Shown here: positions 56,473 to 64,000 of the stretch, one piece after another
How the letters are laid out: every line of letters begins with the position of its first letter
How positions within the stretch are numbered: the first letter of the stretch is position 1
Source: Candidatus Babeliales bacterium
GTDB taxonomy: Bacteria > Babelota > Babeliae > Babelales > JACPOV01
Length of the DNA: 64,000 bases
Direction: 5' to 3'
Assembly: GCA_036260945.1 (NCBI GenBank)
Contig: DATALT010000002.1
Span: forward strand, 558,001 to 622,000
Program-made: the position numbers and the translations under genes
The notes under the pieces: generated by a model
The model's input: only the letters and a program-made list of their open reading frames with translations
Database searches by the model: none
What the model was told of the DNA's origin: nothing

Positions 56473-56897
56473 CGATTGATCAGATAATAAGCAACGGCCG
56501 ATACAAATCCATTAATTGTAATGCCCCAACAGATATCGTAAAAAACCAACTGTGCAGGCCAAAATGATAAGGTTGCATAATTGGTTAAATCGTACACTCC
56601 ATACAGAACTAAGCCGTACAATGCTCCGTGCAAAGCGGCAGATGAGACGGAGCGAGAAAGTGGCAGCACAAAATAAAAAATGCCAAAAACAATCAATGCC
56701 CAAACCGCTAAACTTGAGGGCCAATGGGGAGCCAGAGTGCCATTAATCATGCGTGCTTTATCACCAAGCGCCTCGGTATAGGTGTTGCGCATTATTCCCC
56801 CAATCCAAATGAGATCGGTCACGATAAAAATTACATAAACTATACCATAAAGTAACGCTTCACGAACGGTAACCATGGCTTCCTTTCGAAATTTCAC
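56469..56897 (-). CDS. DUF2177-family membrane protein
   Basis: 142 residues with four hydrophobic helices. The conserved pattern [19 protein letters not shown], followed by W-P and the CWG motif, is typical of DUF2177. Function unknown. An internal Met at 56876 is an alternative start. Confidence 0.8.
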   Translation of the reverse strand: MKFRKEAMVTVREALLYGIVYVIFIVTDLIWIGGIMRNTYTEALGDKARMINGTLAPHWPSSLAVWALIVFGIFYFVLPLSRSVSSAALHGALYGLVLYGVYDLTNYATLSFWPAQLVFYDICWGITINGFVSAVAYYLINR

Positions 56898-56920
56898 ATC
56901 TGTTTGATTCTAATTTTTTT

Positions 56921-56929
56921 TGTTATACT
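56921..56929 (+). promoter_or_regulatory. Extended -10 promoter candidate for dnaJ
   Basis: TGTTATACT (TG-n-TATACT) about 44 bp upstream of the dnaJ start. The TTGATT upstream is too close for a normal -35. No CIRCE-like inverted repeat is seen. Confidence 0.4.
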
Positions 56930-56972
56930 AATAGCAAAAATACTATCACATCTTATTATAAAAGCACTAATT

Positions 56973-58124
56973 ATGGCCAATAAACAAGATTACTATGAGG
57001 TACTTGGCGTTGCCAAATCCGCCTCAGAACAAGACATTAAAGCGGCATATAGAAAATTAGCCCTCAAATTTCACCCTGATCGCAACCCTGGAAACAAGGA
57101 AGCTGAAGAGAAATTTAAAGAGGCAACAGAAGCCTACGAAGTTCTTTCCGATCAAGAAAAACGAAAAATGTACGATCAGTTTGGCCATGCTGGCCCACAA
57201 GGAATGGGTGGTTTTCAAGGCTACGGCCAAGATGTAAATATGGAAGATATCTTCGGCCAGTTTGGGGATATTTTTGGTTCAATTTTCGGCCAAGAAGGAA
57301 AAACCAAACAGCAGCGAGCTAAGCGAAAAAATAGTGGCCCACTTCCAAAGCAAGGCCATGATCTTTATAAAGAAATTACCATTAGCTTGCAAGAAGCTTA
57401 TACCGGCGTAAAAAAAGAGATCGGCTACTATCATTTTGTGCCGTGTCCCGGGTGTGATGGAAAAGGTCTTAAAAAAGATACCTCGTATCAATTATGTACC
57501 GCCTGCCAAGGCGCGGGGGAACAACATTTCCGTCAAGGATTTTTCACCTTCGCTCAAACCTGTGGAACTTGCTCGGGTGAAGGGTTTACCATTCCTTCTC
57601 CTTGTACCGTTTGCAACGGTCAATCGCGAGTACAAAAGTTTGAAAAAATTATGCCAACCGTTCCTAAAGGAATTTTTGATGGCGCTGAGCTACGGGTAGC
57701 AAAAGCGGGAGACGCTGGCGTATTTGGCGGTCAAGCCGGGGCATTGTTTATCAAGGTAACCGTGACGCCCGATAAACGGTTCAAACGAGTTGATGATAAT
57801 CTGGAAAGCACCGTAATGCTCACCTACCCACAACTAGTTTTCGGGGCACAACTTGAGATCGAGAACATAGACGGTACAAAAGAATCGATCAAAATACCAA
57901 AAGGCTGCCCGGTCGGGCATCGGATCGTAATGAGTGGAAAAGGATTTACTAATCTTTCCACCAAGCGCAATGGCGATCTAGTGATTATTGCCCAATGCCA
58001 TATTCCAACTAAACTTTCTGCAGAAAGCAACGAGCTTCTAAAGAAATACTCCGAGCTTGTTGGTACAACGACAACGGATGGTGAAAGTAGCATAAAAGGG
58101 TTTTTCAAAAAATTCTTAGGTTAA
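56973..58124 (+). CDS. dnaJ: Chaperone protein DnaJ
   Basis: 383 residues from the ATG at 56973 ([13 protein letters not shown]). The order is J domain with HPD (KFHPDRNPG), Gly/Phe-rich linker, zinc domain with four CxxCxGxG-type repeats ([32 protein letters not shown]), and two beta-barrel domains. It delivers substrates to DnaK. dnaK and grpE are not adjacent. The last repeat ends with S in place of G. Confidence 0.97.
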   Translation: MANKQDYYEVLGVAKSASEQDIKAAYRKLALKFHPDRNPGNKEAEEKFKEATEAYEVLSDQEKRKMYDQFGHAGPQGMGGFQGYGQDVNMEDIFGQFGDIFGSIFGQEGKTKQQRAKRKNSGPLPKQGHDLYKEITISLQEAYTGVKKEIGYYHFVPCPGCDGKGLKKDTSYQLCTACQGAGEQHFRQGFFTFAQTCGTCSGEGFTIPSPCTVCNGQSRVQKFEKIMPTVPKGIFDGAELRVAKAGDAGVFGGQAGALFIKVTVTPDKRFKRVDDNLESTVMLTYPQLVFGAQLEIENIDGTKESIKIPKGCPVGHRIVMSGKGFTNLSTKRNGDLVIIAQCHIPTKLSAESNELLKKYSELVGTTTTDGESSIKGFFKKFLG

Positions 58125-58126
58125 TA

Positions 58127-58155
58127 AAAAGGCCCCGAAATTTCGGGGCCTTTTC
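58127..58155 (+). terminator. Terminator after dnaJ
   Basis: GGCCCCGAAATTTCGGGGCC is a perfect 20-bp palindrome (58131-58150), followed by TTTT and preceded by AAAAA. It can act on both strands and serves the convergent gene at 58182 too. Confidence 0.93.
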
Positions 58156-58181
58156 TGTTTCAAGTGAATATTTTAAATGTG

Positions 58182-59195
58182 CTAGTTTTGCTGCGCTTGA
58201 TCAACTGCTGCCACCAACAATGAAAGTCTTTGCTTAAGATTTTTAACGCCTTCTTCGCTTTTATAAAAACTCTTTTGCCATTCATCACTTTTATTCTGCT
58301 CATCAACCATCGTAAGCAACTTATCAGTATGCGTACCGAAATTGCTGATATCAACCTTCAAAGATCCTATAGAATTACCTATCAGCTGATAGGTCTGGCC
58401 TACGTTTTTTAACTGCTGTTCAAGCATTCCGTCATTTATCGCCATTTGATTAAAATCTTGATTTAATTGAGTTGTCTGTTGACCCGTATTTTGCTGCGAA
58501 CTGGTAACAAGCTTAAGCATTTGCTGTTGTTTTTCTGTTAACATGAGAGAGTTATTTTTTGCGTTGAGTTCAATTTGGCTGCCGATTCCTTTGAAGTCTT
58601 GAGTAGTTTTCTGATGCAGCCCGCTCTGAGTTTTCTTTTTTTCAGCTAAAAGCTGCGCAGTTTTTTTAGAAAATGCATCTAAAGAATCTCCATGTTCAGT
58701 TTGGTACCCATTTAATTCTTTAGTAACGCCACTAAGAGATTGCCTAAATTTAGCGTCGAATTTTCCTAATGTATCACTTGCGTCTTCAAGATTAACTTGC
58801 AGTTTTCCTATACCTTTACCATTCGTATCAACTTCACCGTTAACCTGCTTCATATGCTCTTTAAACGATTCTTCAAATGTCATTAATTTATTTTGAAATT
58901 GTAAGTTAGCTTTTGCATTCGTTTCTTTCAAATCTGTCGGCGTAGCCCACCAGCGATGGCGAACAAGCAGCCCGAATCCTATTGCGGCAGTTCCAAGAAC
59001 CAATACAGTCTTGCTTGGCATCCATGTAGCTTGCCTTCTTTGTTGCTCTTCAATAACAGATTTTGAAACTTCATGAGCAATTTGCTTTACGGTTTCTTTT
59101 GTTAATTGTTGCGCGGAATCTTCAACGCCATTGGCGGATTGCCATAGAGATATAATCGTTAAAAAAGTAAATAGCCCTGCTTTTGCCATAGTCAT
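58182..59195 (-). CDS. Exported coiled-coil protein, paralogue A
   Basis: 337 residues: signal peptide (LFTFLTIISLWQSANG), a second hydrophobic helix at 63-78, then RHRWW followed by TPTDL, and ~240 residues of helical Gln/Lys/Asn-rich sequence. The gene 71 bp upstream has the same order and a similar segment (RQRWGYITRADL). It resembles no known enzyme; a filament, tether or tape-like role is possible. Confidence 0.65.
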   Translation of the reverse strand: MTMAKAGLFTFLTIISLWQSANGVEDSAQQLTKETVKQIAHEVSKSVIEEQQRRQATWMPSKTVLVLGTAAIGFGLLVRHRWWATPTDLKETNAKANLQFQNKLMTFEESFKEHMKQVNGEVDTNGKGIGKLQVNLEDASDTLGKFDAKFRQSLSGVTKELNGYQTEHGDSLDAFSKKTAQLLAEKKKTQSGLHQKTTQDFKGIGSQIELNAKNNSLMLTEKQQQMLKLVTSSQQNTGQQTTQLNQDFNQMAINDGMLEQQLKNVGQTYQLIGNSIGSLKVDISNFGTHTDKLLTMVDEQNKSDEWQKSFYKSEEGVKNLKQRLSLLVAAVDQAQQN

Positions 59196-59265
59196 AATGT
59201 TGTCCCTATTAATTCTATGTAAAGGTATAATTTTCTTTGTCTTATCATTTGAGCATCAAAAAATA

Positions 59266-60342
59266 CTAACCGTTTTGGCCGTACGAAATTGAAGGCTTAT
59301 TAAATAAATCTGCCCTTAGGTTCTCCATGGATGTTATTAGAGGTTGGCTTGCTGGCTTTTTTTCTGCACCATGCTGAACTTTTTTTATCAATTTTGCAAA
59401 TTCTTTAAAGCTGGGCGTTTGGGGATCATTAAACTTTTTTTCTAACTGATTAAGCATTTCATTGCACGTATCAACTTCTTTGGTTAGAAATTGAACTGCG
59501 AGTGTTTTCTTTTTATCTTCTTTCACAAGATCCCCTATCTTAATTTCAAGATTGCGCACCTTTTCTTGCTCAAGAGCTAATTTTTTTCGTAATTCTTCAA
59601 TTTGCTGCTGAGAGCTTTGCCCTTGCTGTAAGAGATTATCAAGACCGATTTGCATTTTTTCCTGTTTTGCTTTCATCTGATCAACTTTAGATTTGCATGC
59701 GGCTAATTGGCTGCTCATTTCTTTATTAAAATCGCTGAGCTTGACCATTACCTCGCCACTTTTGTCTTCAAGCTCTTTTTGAAAAAATATATTCTGTTCT
59801 TTTAATAGGCTGGCGATCTCAACACATTGCTTTTCAAGCTCTGCACTCTGCAATTCTAAAGCAGCAGAGAATCCGTTTATCTCATCTAGCGTCTTAAATT
59901 CAAACGTGCGCTGATGATCTTGCATTTCTTTGCGCATCGATCCAATCATAGCAAGCATTTTTTTCCATTGCGTTTCTGCATTTTTATCAAAAGCGTGAAC
60001 ATTCTGTTTAATCTTTTCAGCCTGTTCATGGGCAGTTTTAATCGCTTCTCCCTGTTGGGCAACTTTTTTTCCTAAAGATGCAAACTCTCCATATTGCTTC
60101 TTTGTCGTTTCGTTAAATTGTGCGGTATAAAAATTCTGCTGAGCAGTCAAATTACTCGCTAAATCGGCGCGTGTTATGTATCCCCAGCGCTGACGAACAT
60201 AAGAAAATGCCGCAACGGAAAACTGTAGAGGCGCATAGAAAATTTTTTTTCCTGCCATTGATGCCCACAAAAAAGGATCGAATGCGGATAAGGAAGAATA
60301 GCAACTAATGAATAGCAAAAATAATTTTATTTTTTTCGACAT
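59266..60342 (-). CDS. Exported coiled-coil protein, paralogue B
   Basis: 358 residues from the ATG at 60342 (MSKKIKLFLLFISCYSSLSA), chosen because it starts the signal peptide and CAGGTTATTC precedes it. After R-Q-R-W (50-53) a long coiled coil runs to the end, including the regular ELRKKLALEQEKVRNLEIKI section. Probably a helical rod anchored in the envelope. No known function. Confidence 0.65.
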   Translation of the reverse strand: MSKKIKLFLLFISCYSSLSAFDPFLWASMAGKKIFYAPLQFSVAAFSYVRQRWGYITRADLASNLTAQQNFYTAQFNETTKKQYGEFASLGKKVAQQGEAIKTAHEQAEKIKQNVHAFDKNAETQWKKMLAMIGSMRKEMQDHQRTFEFKTLDEINGFSAALELQSAELEKQCVEIASLLKEQNIFFQKELEDKSGEVMVKLSDFNKEMSSQLAACKSKVDQMKAKQEKMQIGLDNLLQQGQSSQQQIEELRKKLALEQEKVRNLEIKIGDLVKEDKKKTLAVQFLTKEVDTCNEMLNQLEKKFNDPQTPSFKEFAKLIKKVQHGAEKKPASQPLITSMENLRADLFNKPSISYGQNG

Positions 60343-60415
60343 ATGAATAACCTGCTTTAAAATGATGCTGCTTACTATCACATAGATCGCCCAGTTTGTC
60401 AAAGAAACAAAAAAA

Positions 60416-61534
60416 TTATACGTTCATTCTGCGCTTTTTTGCACTTTTTTGTGAAATAGAAAAAGATCTCCCGAGATTCATTCCGCATCGAGCAAGAAGA
60501 TGATAAAAAAAATCTCGATCGGGCCCTTTAACCACCGCTTGTTCGTGGGCTTCTGCCAAACAAACTGGATATCCAAACCCCTTTTTCATTTGATCAAGAA
60601 TTATTTCAGCTATCGATTGCACTGCCACTTGATCATTTGCAATCCACGCAGGTAATTCAGTGCGCCCAATTTCATCTTCACCATTCAAATAAAAAAAATA
60701 TGGCCTCAGTAAAGGTTCATACCAATCGATGACGGGCGAACGATGCTCAAAAACAATCGAGCGGCTCATTGGTGGTAAAAAAAATGAGGCAATATGCGAG
60801 TCAACGATGTGATCAACTTTATTTAATGCTTCGCACGAATTGGTGTTATAATCGCAAAGTGCAAGGCGAACAAGATTCACGAGCTCTTTGCTTTTTGGCA
60901 AACTAATGTACCATGCAGACCAAATTCCTTGACCATAAAGTTTCATGAGCAATTTATTGTACGCATCAATAAAAAAAGTTTTCATCGCTTCATCATACGA
61001 TTGCAAATGCCAAAAAATAAGCGAACCATCAAATAAAATTAACGTGCGCTCACCGCGATCAATAGAAATACCAAATGATGCTAAATCGGTTGCAGCTTGG
61101 AGTTCAAATTCCTGCCTGCGAGCATTAATAAGATCTTCAGTAAATGAAAAGCCTTGAGAATCATCAATTAATACCGATGGCTTAGTTGCGACATGCGCTT
61201 TCGATAGCAATCCGTATTCAAGCTCAACAACGCCAATATTAACAAGTGCACATGATGCATTTTGATGACGATCTGGATAAATTTGCGAGCCATCGATGCC
61301 AATAACGCGATACGGCTCGGTTTGGGGATTTATAGGATATGCTTTATCGATTTGTTCGCGCCAATTTGGTACCAGCAGATGAGTGGTTGCATTTTTAATT
61401 TTTGAAATCAGATCGGGATCTTTTGCGAGTGCATGCCAAACAACGCGCACAAGATCGAGTTCATCATCGATTGGCGCAAAAAGTCTATTTGCTTGTTCTT
61501 GAAGAGCCTTCATTACCTTTGCATGATCCAGCAC
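60416..61534 (-). CDS. nurA: NurA-domain nuclease
   Basis: 372 residues with the NurA signatures: GIDGSQ around Asp81 at the first metal site, LFDGSLIFW near residue 167, the RTELPAWIAND segment and a GYPVCLAEAH motif near the end. NurA family nucleases work with the HerA/HepA ATPase in DNA end resection, known mainly from archaea but also in some bacteria. No herA gene lies in the window. The start overlaps sufU by 50 bp, so the pair is translationally coupled. Confidence 0.85.
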   Translation of the reverse strand: MLDHAKVMKALQEQANRLFAPIDDELDLVRVVWHALAKDPDLISKIKNATTHLLVPNWREQIDKAYPINPQTEPYRVIGIDGSQIYPDRHQNASCALVNIGVVELEYGLLSKAHVATKPSVLIDDSQGFSFTEDLINARRQEFELQAATDLASFGISIDRGERTLILFDGSLIFWHLQSYDEAMKTFFIDAYNKLLMKLYGQGIWSAWYISLPKSKELVNLVRLALCDYNTNSCEALNKVDHIVDSHIASFFLPPMSRSIVFEHRSPVIDWYEPLLRPYFFYLNGEDEIGRTELPAWIANDQVAVQSIAEIILDQMKKGFGYPVCLAEAHEQAVVKGPDRDFFYHLLARCGMNLGRSFSISQKSAKKRRMNV

Positions 61535-61916
61535 TCTCTGCTCCTTTTTCTTTATTCAATCCTAGCAGCCCCTTTTGCAAAGCTTCAAGAGGCAGTAACG
61601 CACATTTTAATCGCGTTGGCCCAAGTTCCATACCTATCATAGTTCCTATTGCGGATGCATCGAGCGCCATCACTTCATCGATTTTTTTCTGTTCAGCTAA
61701 TTCGCTCAGCATCGAAGCGGCCGCTTGACTGATAACGCACCCCTGCCCCGTAAACATCAATTTCACGAGGTGCTTTTGAACAACCAAACCTTGAAAGGAA
61801 ACGCTATCTCCGCATGAGGGATTGTGCATCCCCGATGAGAAATCGGCATGCGCAAGCTCACCGCGATTTCGCGGCTGGCGATAATGCTCGAGTAGGATCT
61901 CTTTATAGATATTCAT
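61485..61916 (-). CDS. sufU: SufU/NifU-type iron-sulfur cluster scaffold protein
   Basis: 143 residues with the three metal-binding cysteines: Cys35 (NPSCGD), Cys60 (GQGCVIS) and Cys105 (RLKCALL). Asp37 completes the site. It takes sulfur from SufS and passes it to SufB. The last ~25 residues are a polar Ser/Gly/Lys tail. sufS, sufB, sufC and sufD are not adjacent. Confidence 0.93.
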   Translation of the reverse strand: MNIYKEILLEHYRQPRNRGELAHADFSSGMHNPSCGDSVSFQGLVVQKHLVKLMFTGQGCVISQAAASMLSELAEQKKIDEVMALDASAIGTMIGMELGPTRLKCALLPLEALQKGLLGLNKEKGAESAGSCKGNEGSSRTSK

Positions 61917-62063
61917 GCGCTCTTCGTTCCGTTTTAAATCAACCTATTGCTTTAAAAAGTATATCGAATTTCAGAAAACTTGCCCAAAGAAATGCATCTT
62001 TTGGGTAAAAAAGGGGCCAATTTGTTTCCATTTGAATAAAAAACATGCGCACACCCCCTTTAT

Positions 62064-62091
62064 TTGCGTAAGATTAATTTCATGCTAGGAT
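62064..62091 (+). promoter_or_regulatory. Promoter candidate for the first HAD-like gene
   Basis: TTGCGT (62064-62069), 16-nt spacer, TAGGAT (62086-62091), 40 bp before the start codon. Confidence 0.4.
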
Positions 62092-62131
62092 AAAATATGC
62101 GTAGTTGTTATTTAATCCAGGTAAGGGCTTT

Positions 62132-62977
62132 ATGAAATTAAATCGTTTATTATTATTTCTTTCGCTTATTGTTGCTTTTTGTGATCACCAATTACAAGCA
62201 GCACGTATAGGCCTTCCCCTTGATTCCTTTCTAATAGAGGCTGCCACCAGCAAAGCGGCAGCAAAAGTACTTAGTGGCGGTTCTTGGTGGGCGGCTGCAA
62301 CGAAAAACTTGCCTGATGAATTTTTCAAAGCTCTAGAAAAAATCGAAACGCAAGAAGATATTGAATTCAAAGCGCATCAACCTCAAGCGTTTTGGAAACG
62401 CAAATTAGCGCCAGCGGCAATATATCGATCTATTCTAGGCGTTATTACCTTAGACACATTGCTACGTGATGTGAACGAAAGACTCGATAAAAATAACGTT
62501 GCAGATCGTGAAACGATTAAAGTATTAGCTTCTATGGCATTTAATGCAAAAGATAATGATGAAGTTATGAAGGTTTGCCCTGAGGCAATAAATTTCATCG
62601 ATCAATTGCAACGCAATGGGCATGATGTTTTCATTGTTGATAACTTTAATGGTGAGTTGGCCCAAAAAGCACGCCTAAAAATTCAAAAAAAGCTTATTGA
62701 AAAAAACAGGAACTCAAAACAACTGGAAATAATAGTTTCGGGAGATCTGCATGCAATCATTGGGCAGAAGGAATTCCATGAAAATGTTATGAAAAAAGCA
62801 AATCCAAACATCGTGGTAGTTTCTGATCCGCATTATGCAGATGCCTGGAAAAGCTATAGCGTTCAGGCCCAAAAACCTGCACCCAGTTTGATCATATGCG
62901 CTCATGTGGACCACGCAAGCCGCAACGTGGATCAAATTAGAAAAGAACTTAAAGAAAAATATAATATTAAGATCTAA
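62132..62977 (+). CDS. Exported HAD-like protein lacking the catalytic motif I
   Basis: 281 residues from the ATG at 62132 (AAGGG before it). Signal peptide MKLNRLLLFLSLIVAFCDHQLQA region. It follows the same plan as the next gene: FIDQLQRNGHDVFIVDN where that gene has the LYILSNW strand, and IIVSGDLHAII where it has IIISGDVHLMK. The nucleophile motif DxD is absent: after the signal peptide one reads IGLPLDSFLIEA. The motif III lysine is also replaced. It is probably a catalytically dead paralogue or has another role. Confidence 0.65.
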   Translation: MKLNRLLLFLSLIVAFCDHQLQAARIGLPLDSFLIEAATSKAAAKVLSGGSWWAAATKNLPDEFFKALEKIETQEDIEFKAHQPQAFWKRKLAPAAIYRSILGVITLDTLLRDVNERLDKNNVADRETIKVLASMAFNAKDNDEVMKVCPEAINFIDQLQRNGHDVFIVDNFNGELAQKARLKIQKKLIEKNRNSKQLEIIVSGDLHAIIGQKEFHENVMKKANPNIVVVSDPHYADAWKSYSVQAQKPAPSLIICAHVDHASRNVDQIRKELKEKYNIKI

Positions 62978-62996
62978 AAATTTCTGTTCAACATTC

Positions 62997-63025
62997 TTGC
63001 GGAGACAAGTCGAGTAAAGTATAGT
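62997..63025 (+). promoter_or_regulatory. Promoter candidate for the HAD hydrolase gene
   Basis: TTGCGG (62997-63002), 17-nt spacer, TATAGT (63020-63025), 35 bp before the start codon. Confidence 0.5.
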
Positions 63026-63059
63026 AACTCCAGTATCATGCTTAGGAAAAGGATCTTCT

Positions 63060-63899
63060 ATGAAGCTTAGCATGCACGGGTTTAAACTTGCAATCGGCCT
63101 TATTGCCGCTATCGATTTGTCTGCCGCTCATATTATTTTCGATTTTGATGGGGTTTTGGCTGAAAGCAATCGACGCGCCGTGCTTTGGGAAGTTCTTCGT
63201 GCCGCGGGGCCGACGCATCTTCTTGGTGCTTATAATCCTTTTTCTGTAGAAAGCACCTTCCTTAAATTTCTCAGCTCAATCGAAAAGCGGCATCAAGATA
63301 CTCCACTCGCCTTTTATAACAACAAACCATTGCCCCAAATTATGTGCGATTGGATGTGCGGCACGAAAACTACCCAAGAAATTAGGCACATAATCGAAAA
63401 AGCGCTCGCTGAAAGTTCTAAGTACTCAAGCCACAAAACGCTTTTTAAAGCACTAAGCACCGTGCTTTTCACTCCAATGCTTTTCGTGCGCGGGATCGCC
63501 CCAATAAAAGATGGCATTAAACTATTTAAAAAATGTGCAAGTATGCTCGATGAAGATGGAAACAGAATCCACAAACTCTACATTCTTTCAAATTGGGATG
63601 CCGAATCTTTCAAATTGTTAGCGCAGCTTGAGCCATTTGAAGAGATTATCTCGCTGTGCACAGGTATTATTATTTCTGGTGACGTACATTTAATGAAGCC
63701 GGATATACGTATTTTTGAATGCCTATTCAATAAGTATGATATTAATCCGCACAAAGAATTGACTATTTTTATCGATGATCAGCGAATTAATATTGCTGCA
63801 GCCCGCGAATTGAATAAACGCCAGCTTCATGCTTTTCTATGCGAAAACGCTAAATTCAAATCGATCAAGAAAGAAATGAAGAAGCTCGGCGTAATCTAA
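63060..63899 (+). CDS. Exported HAD-superfamily hydrolase
   Basis: 279 residues with a signal-like N-terminus (LAIGLIAAIDLSAA). All HAD motifs are present: DFDGV with Asp28/Asp30, the motif II serine in YILSNWD, the motif III lysine in LMKPD, and the motif IV IDD. The cap is helical and inserted between motifs I and II. Probable phosphatase; the substrate is unknown. An HAD enzyme that starts with a Sec signal is uncommon but not unique. Confidence 0.8.
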   Translation: MKLSMHGFKLAIGLIAAIDLSAAHIIFDFDGVLAESNRRAVLWEVLRAAGPTHLLGAYNPFSVESTFLKFLSSIEKRHQDTPLAFYNNKPLPQIMCDWMCGTKTTQEIRHIIEKALAESSKYSSHKTLFKALSTVLFTPMLFVRGIAPIKDGIKLFKKCASMLDEDGNRIHKLYILSNWDAESFKLLAQLEPFEEIISLCTGIIISGDVHLMKPDIRIFECLFNKYDINPHKELTIFIDDQRINIAAARELNKRQLHAFLCENAKFKSIKKEMKKLGVI

Positions 63900-63980
63900 A
63901 AACCAATCCGCACTCAGCTTTGAGCAAAAACCGTTTACTTTTATTTACCCATCGCCCTAGAATACAGAGGGAAATCCTAA

Positions 63981-64000
63981 ATGGATGGGAATATCGACAT
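63981..64000 (+). CDS. Start of a further gene (cut by window edge)
   Basis: An ATG at 63981 (MDGNI...) follows AGAGGGAAATCC, a good ribosome-binding site. Only seven codons are inside the window. Confidence 0.4.

Noticed and set aside
58182-60342. SNARE mimics in the coiled-coil pair
   Set aside because: The heptad content is suggestive, but no zero-layer Gln/Arg pattern can be established by eye and the anchor is N-terminal rather than C-terminal.

Overview
The window reads as a chromosomal segment of an AT-rich, Gram-negative, host-dependent bacterium, most likely a member of Candidatus Dependentiae (TM6) or a similar protist endosymbiont. This placement is an inference. It rests on two nucleotide-transport (NTT-type ADP/ATP translocase) genes side by side, a Tol system that implies an outer membrane, scattered single housekeeping genes in place of classical operons, and many short genes with signal peptides, several carrying folds best known from eukaryotes. 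There are no rRNA genes, no CRISPR array and no insertion sequence.

Layout. 1-3.2 kb: tolQ-tolR-tolA-tolB on the minus strand, with an inverted pair of a dispersed repeat between tolA and tolB. 3.3-6.0 kb: two paralogous exported proteins with a Cys-His-Asp arrangement like OTU/papain-fold proteases. 6-13.9 kb: cca, a DUF4097-like envelope protein, dsbD, then dnaX-der-hpf with the SRP RNA gene just upstream. 14-18.7 kb: a minus-strand block of exported proteins (HDAC11-like deacetylase, alpha/beta hydrolase, unknown Rossmann-like protein, small protein) plus ogt. 18.8-31 kb: tRNA-Ser, rpsB, the two NTT carriers, lon, a P-type ATPase, cmk and recJ. 31-40 kb: an exported protein with a cPLA2-type catalytic core, small secreted proteins, sod, ftsB, rapZ, ctpA, an exported coiled-coil protein with a degenerate J-like domain, and an M48-type metalloprotease. 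40-43.9 kb: glmS, rpsI, repeats, tRNA-Thr, a DksA-type protein and tadA. 43.9-52.3 kb: a family of short exported proteins (signal peptide, hydrophobic hairpin, coiled coil) arranged around gyrB, tilS and mpg. 52.5-58.2 kb: a second TonB/TolA-like protein, a UDP-galactopyranose-mutase-like flavoprotein, a sugar epimerase, a DUF2177 protein and dnaJ. 58-64 kb: a pair of related exported coiled-coil proteins, nurA, sufU, and two exported HAD-like paralogues, one of which has lost its catalytic aspartates.

How the parts fit. Housekeeping genes cover translation, replication/repair, proteostasis, cell-wall precursors and envelope energisation. The NTT carriers would import or exchange nucleotides with a host. 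The exported enzymes (protease pair, deacetylase, phospholipase, hydrolase, HAD pair, metalloprotease) and the exported coiled-coil families form a plausible host-interaction set. All have N-terminal Sec-type signals; nothing in the window shows how they would leave the periplasm.

The strongest candidates for undescribed biology are the Cys-His-Asp protease pair, the secreted HDAC11-like and cPLA2-like proteins, and the hairpin/coil family clustered near gyrB.
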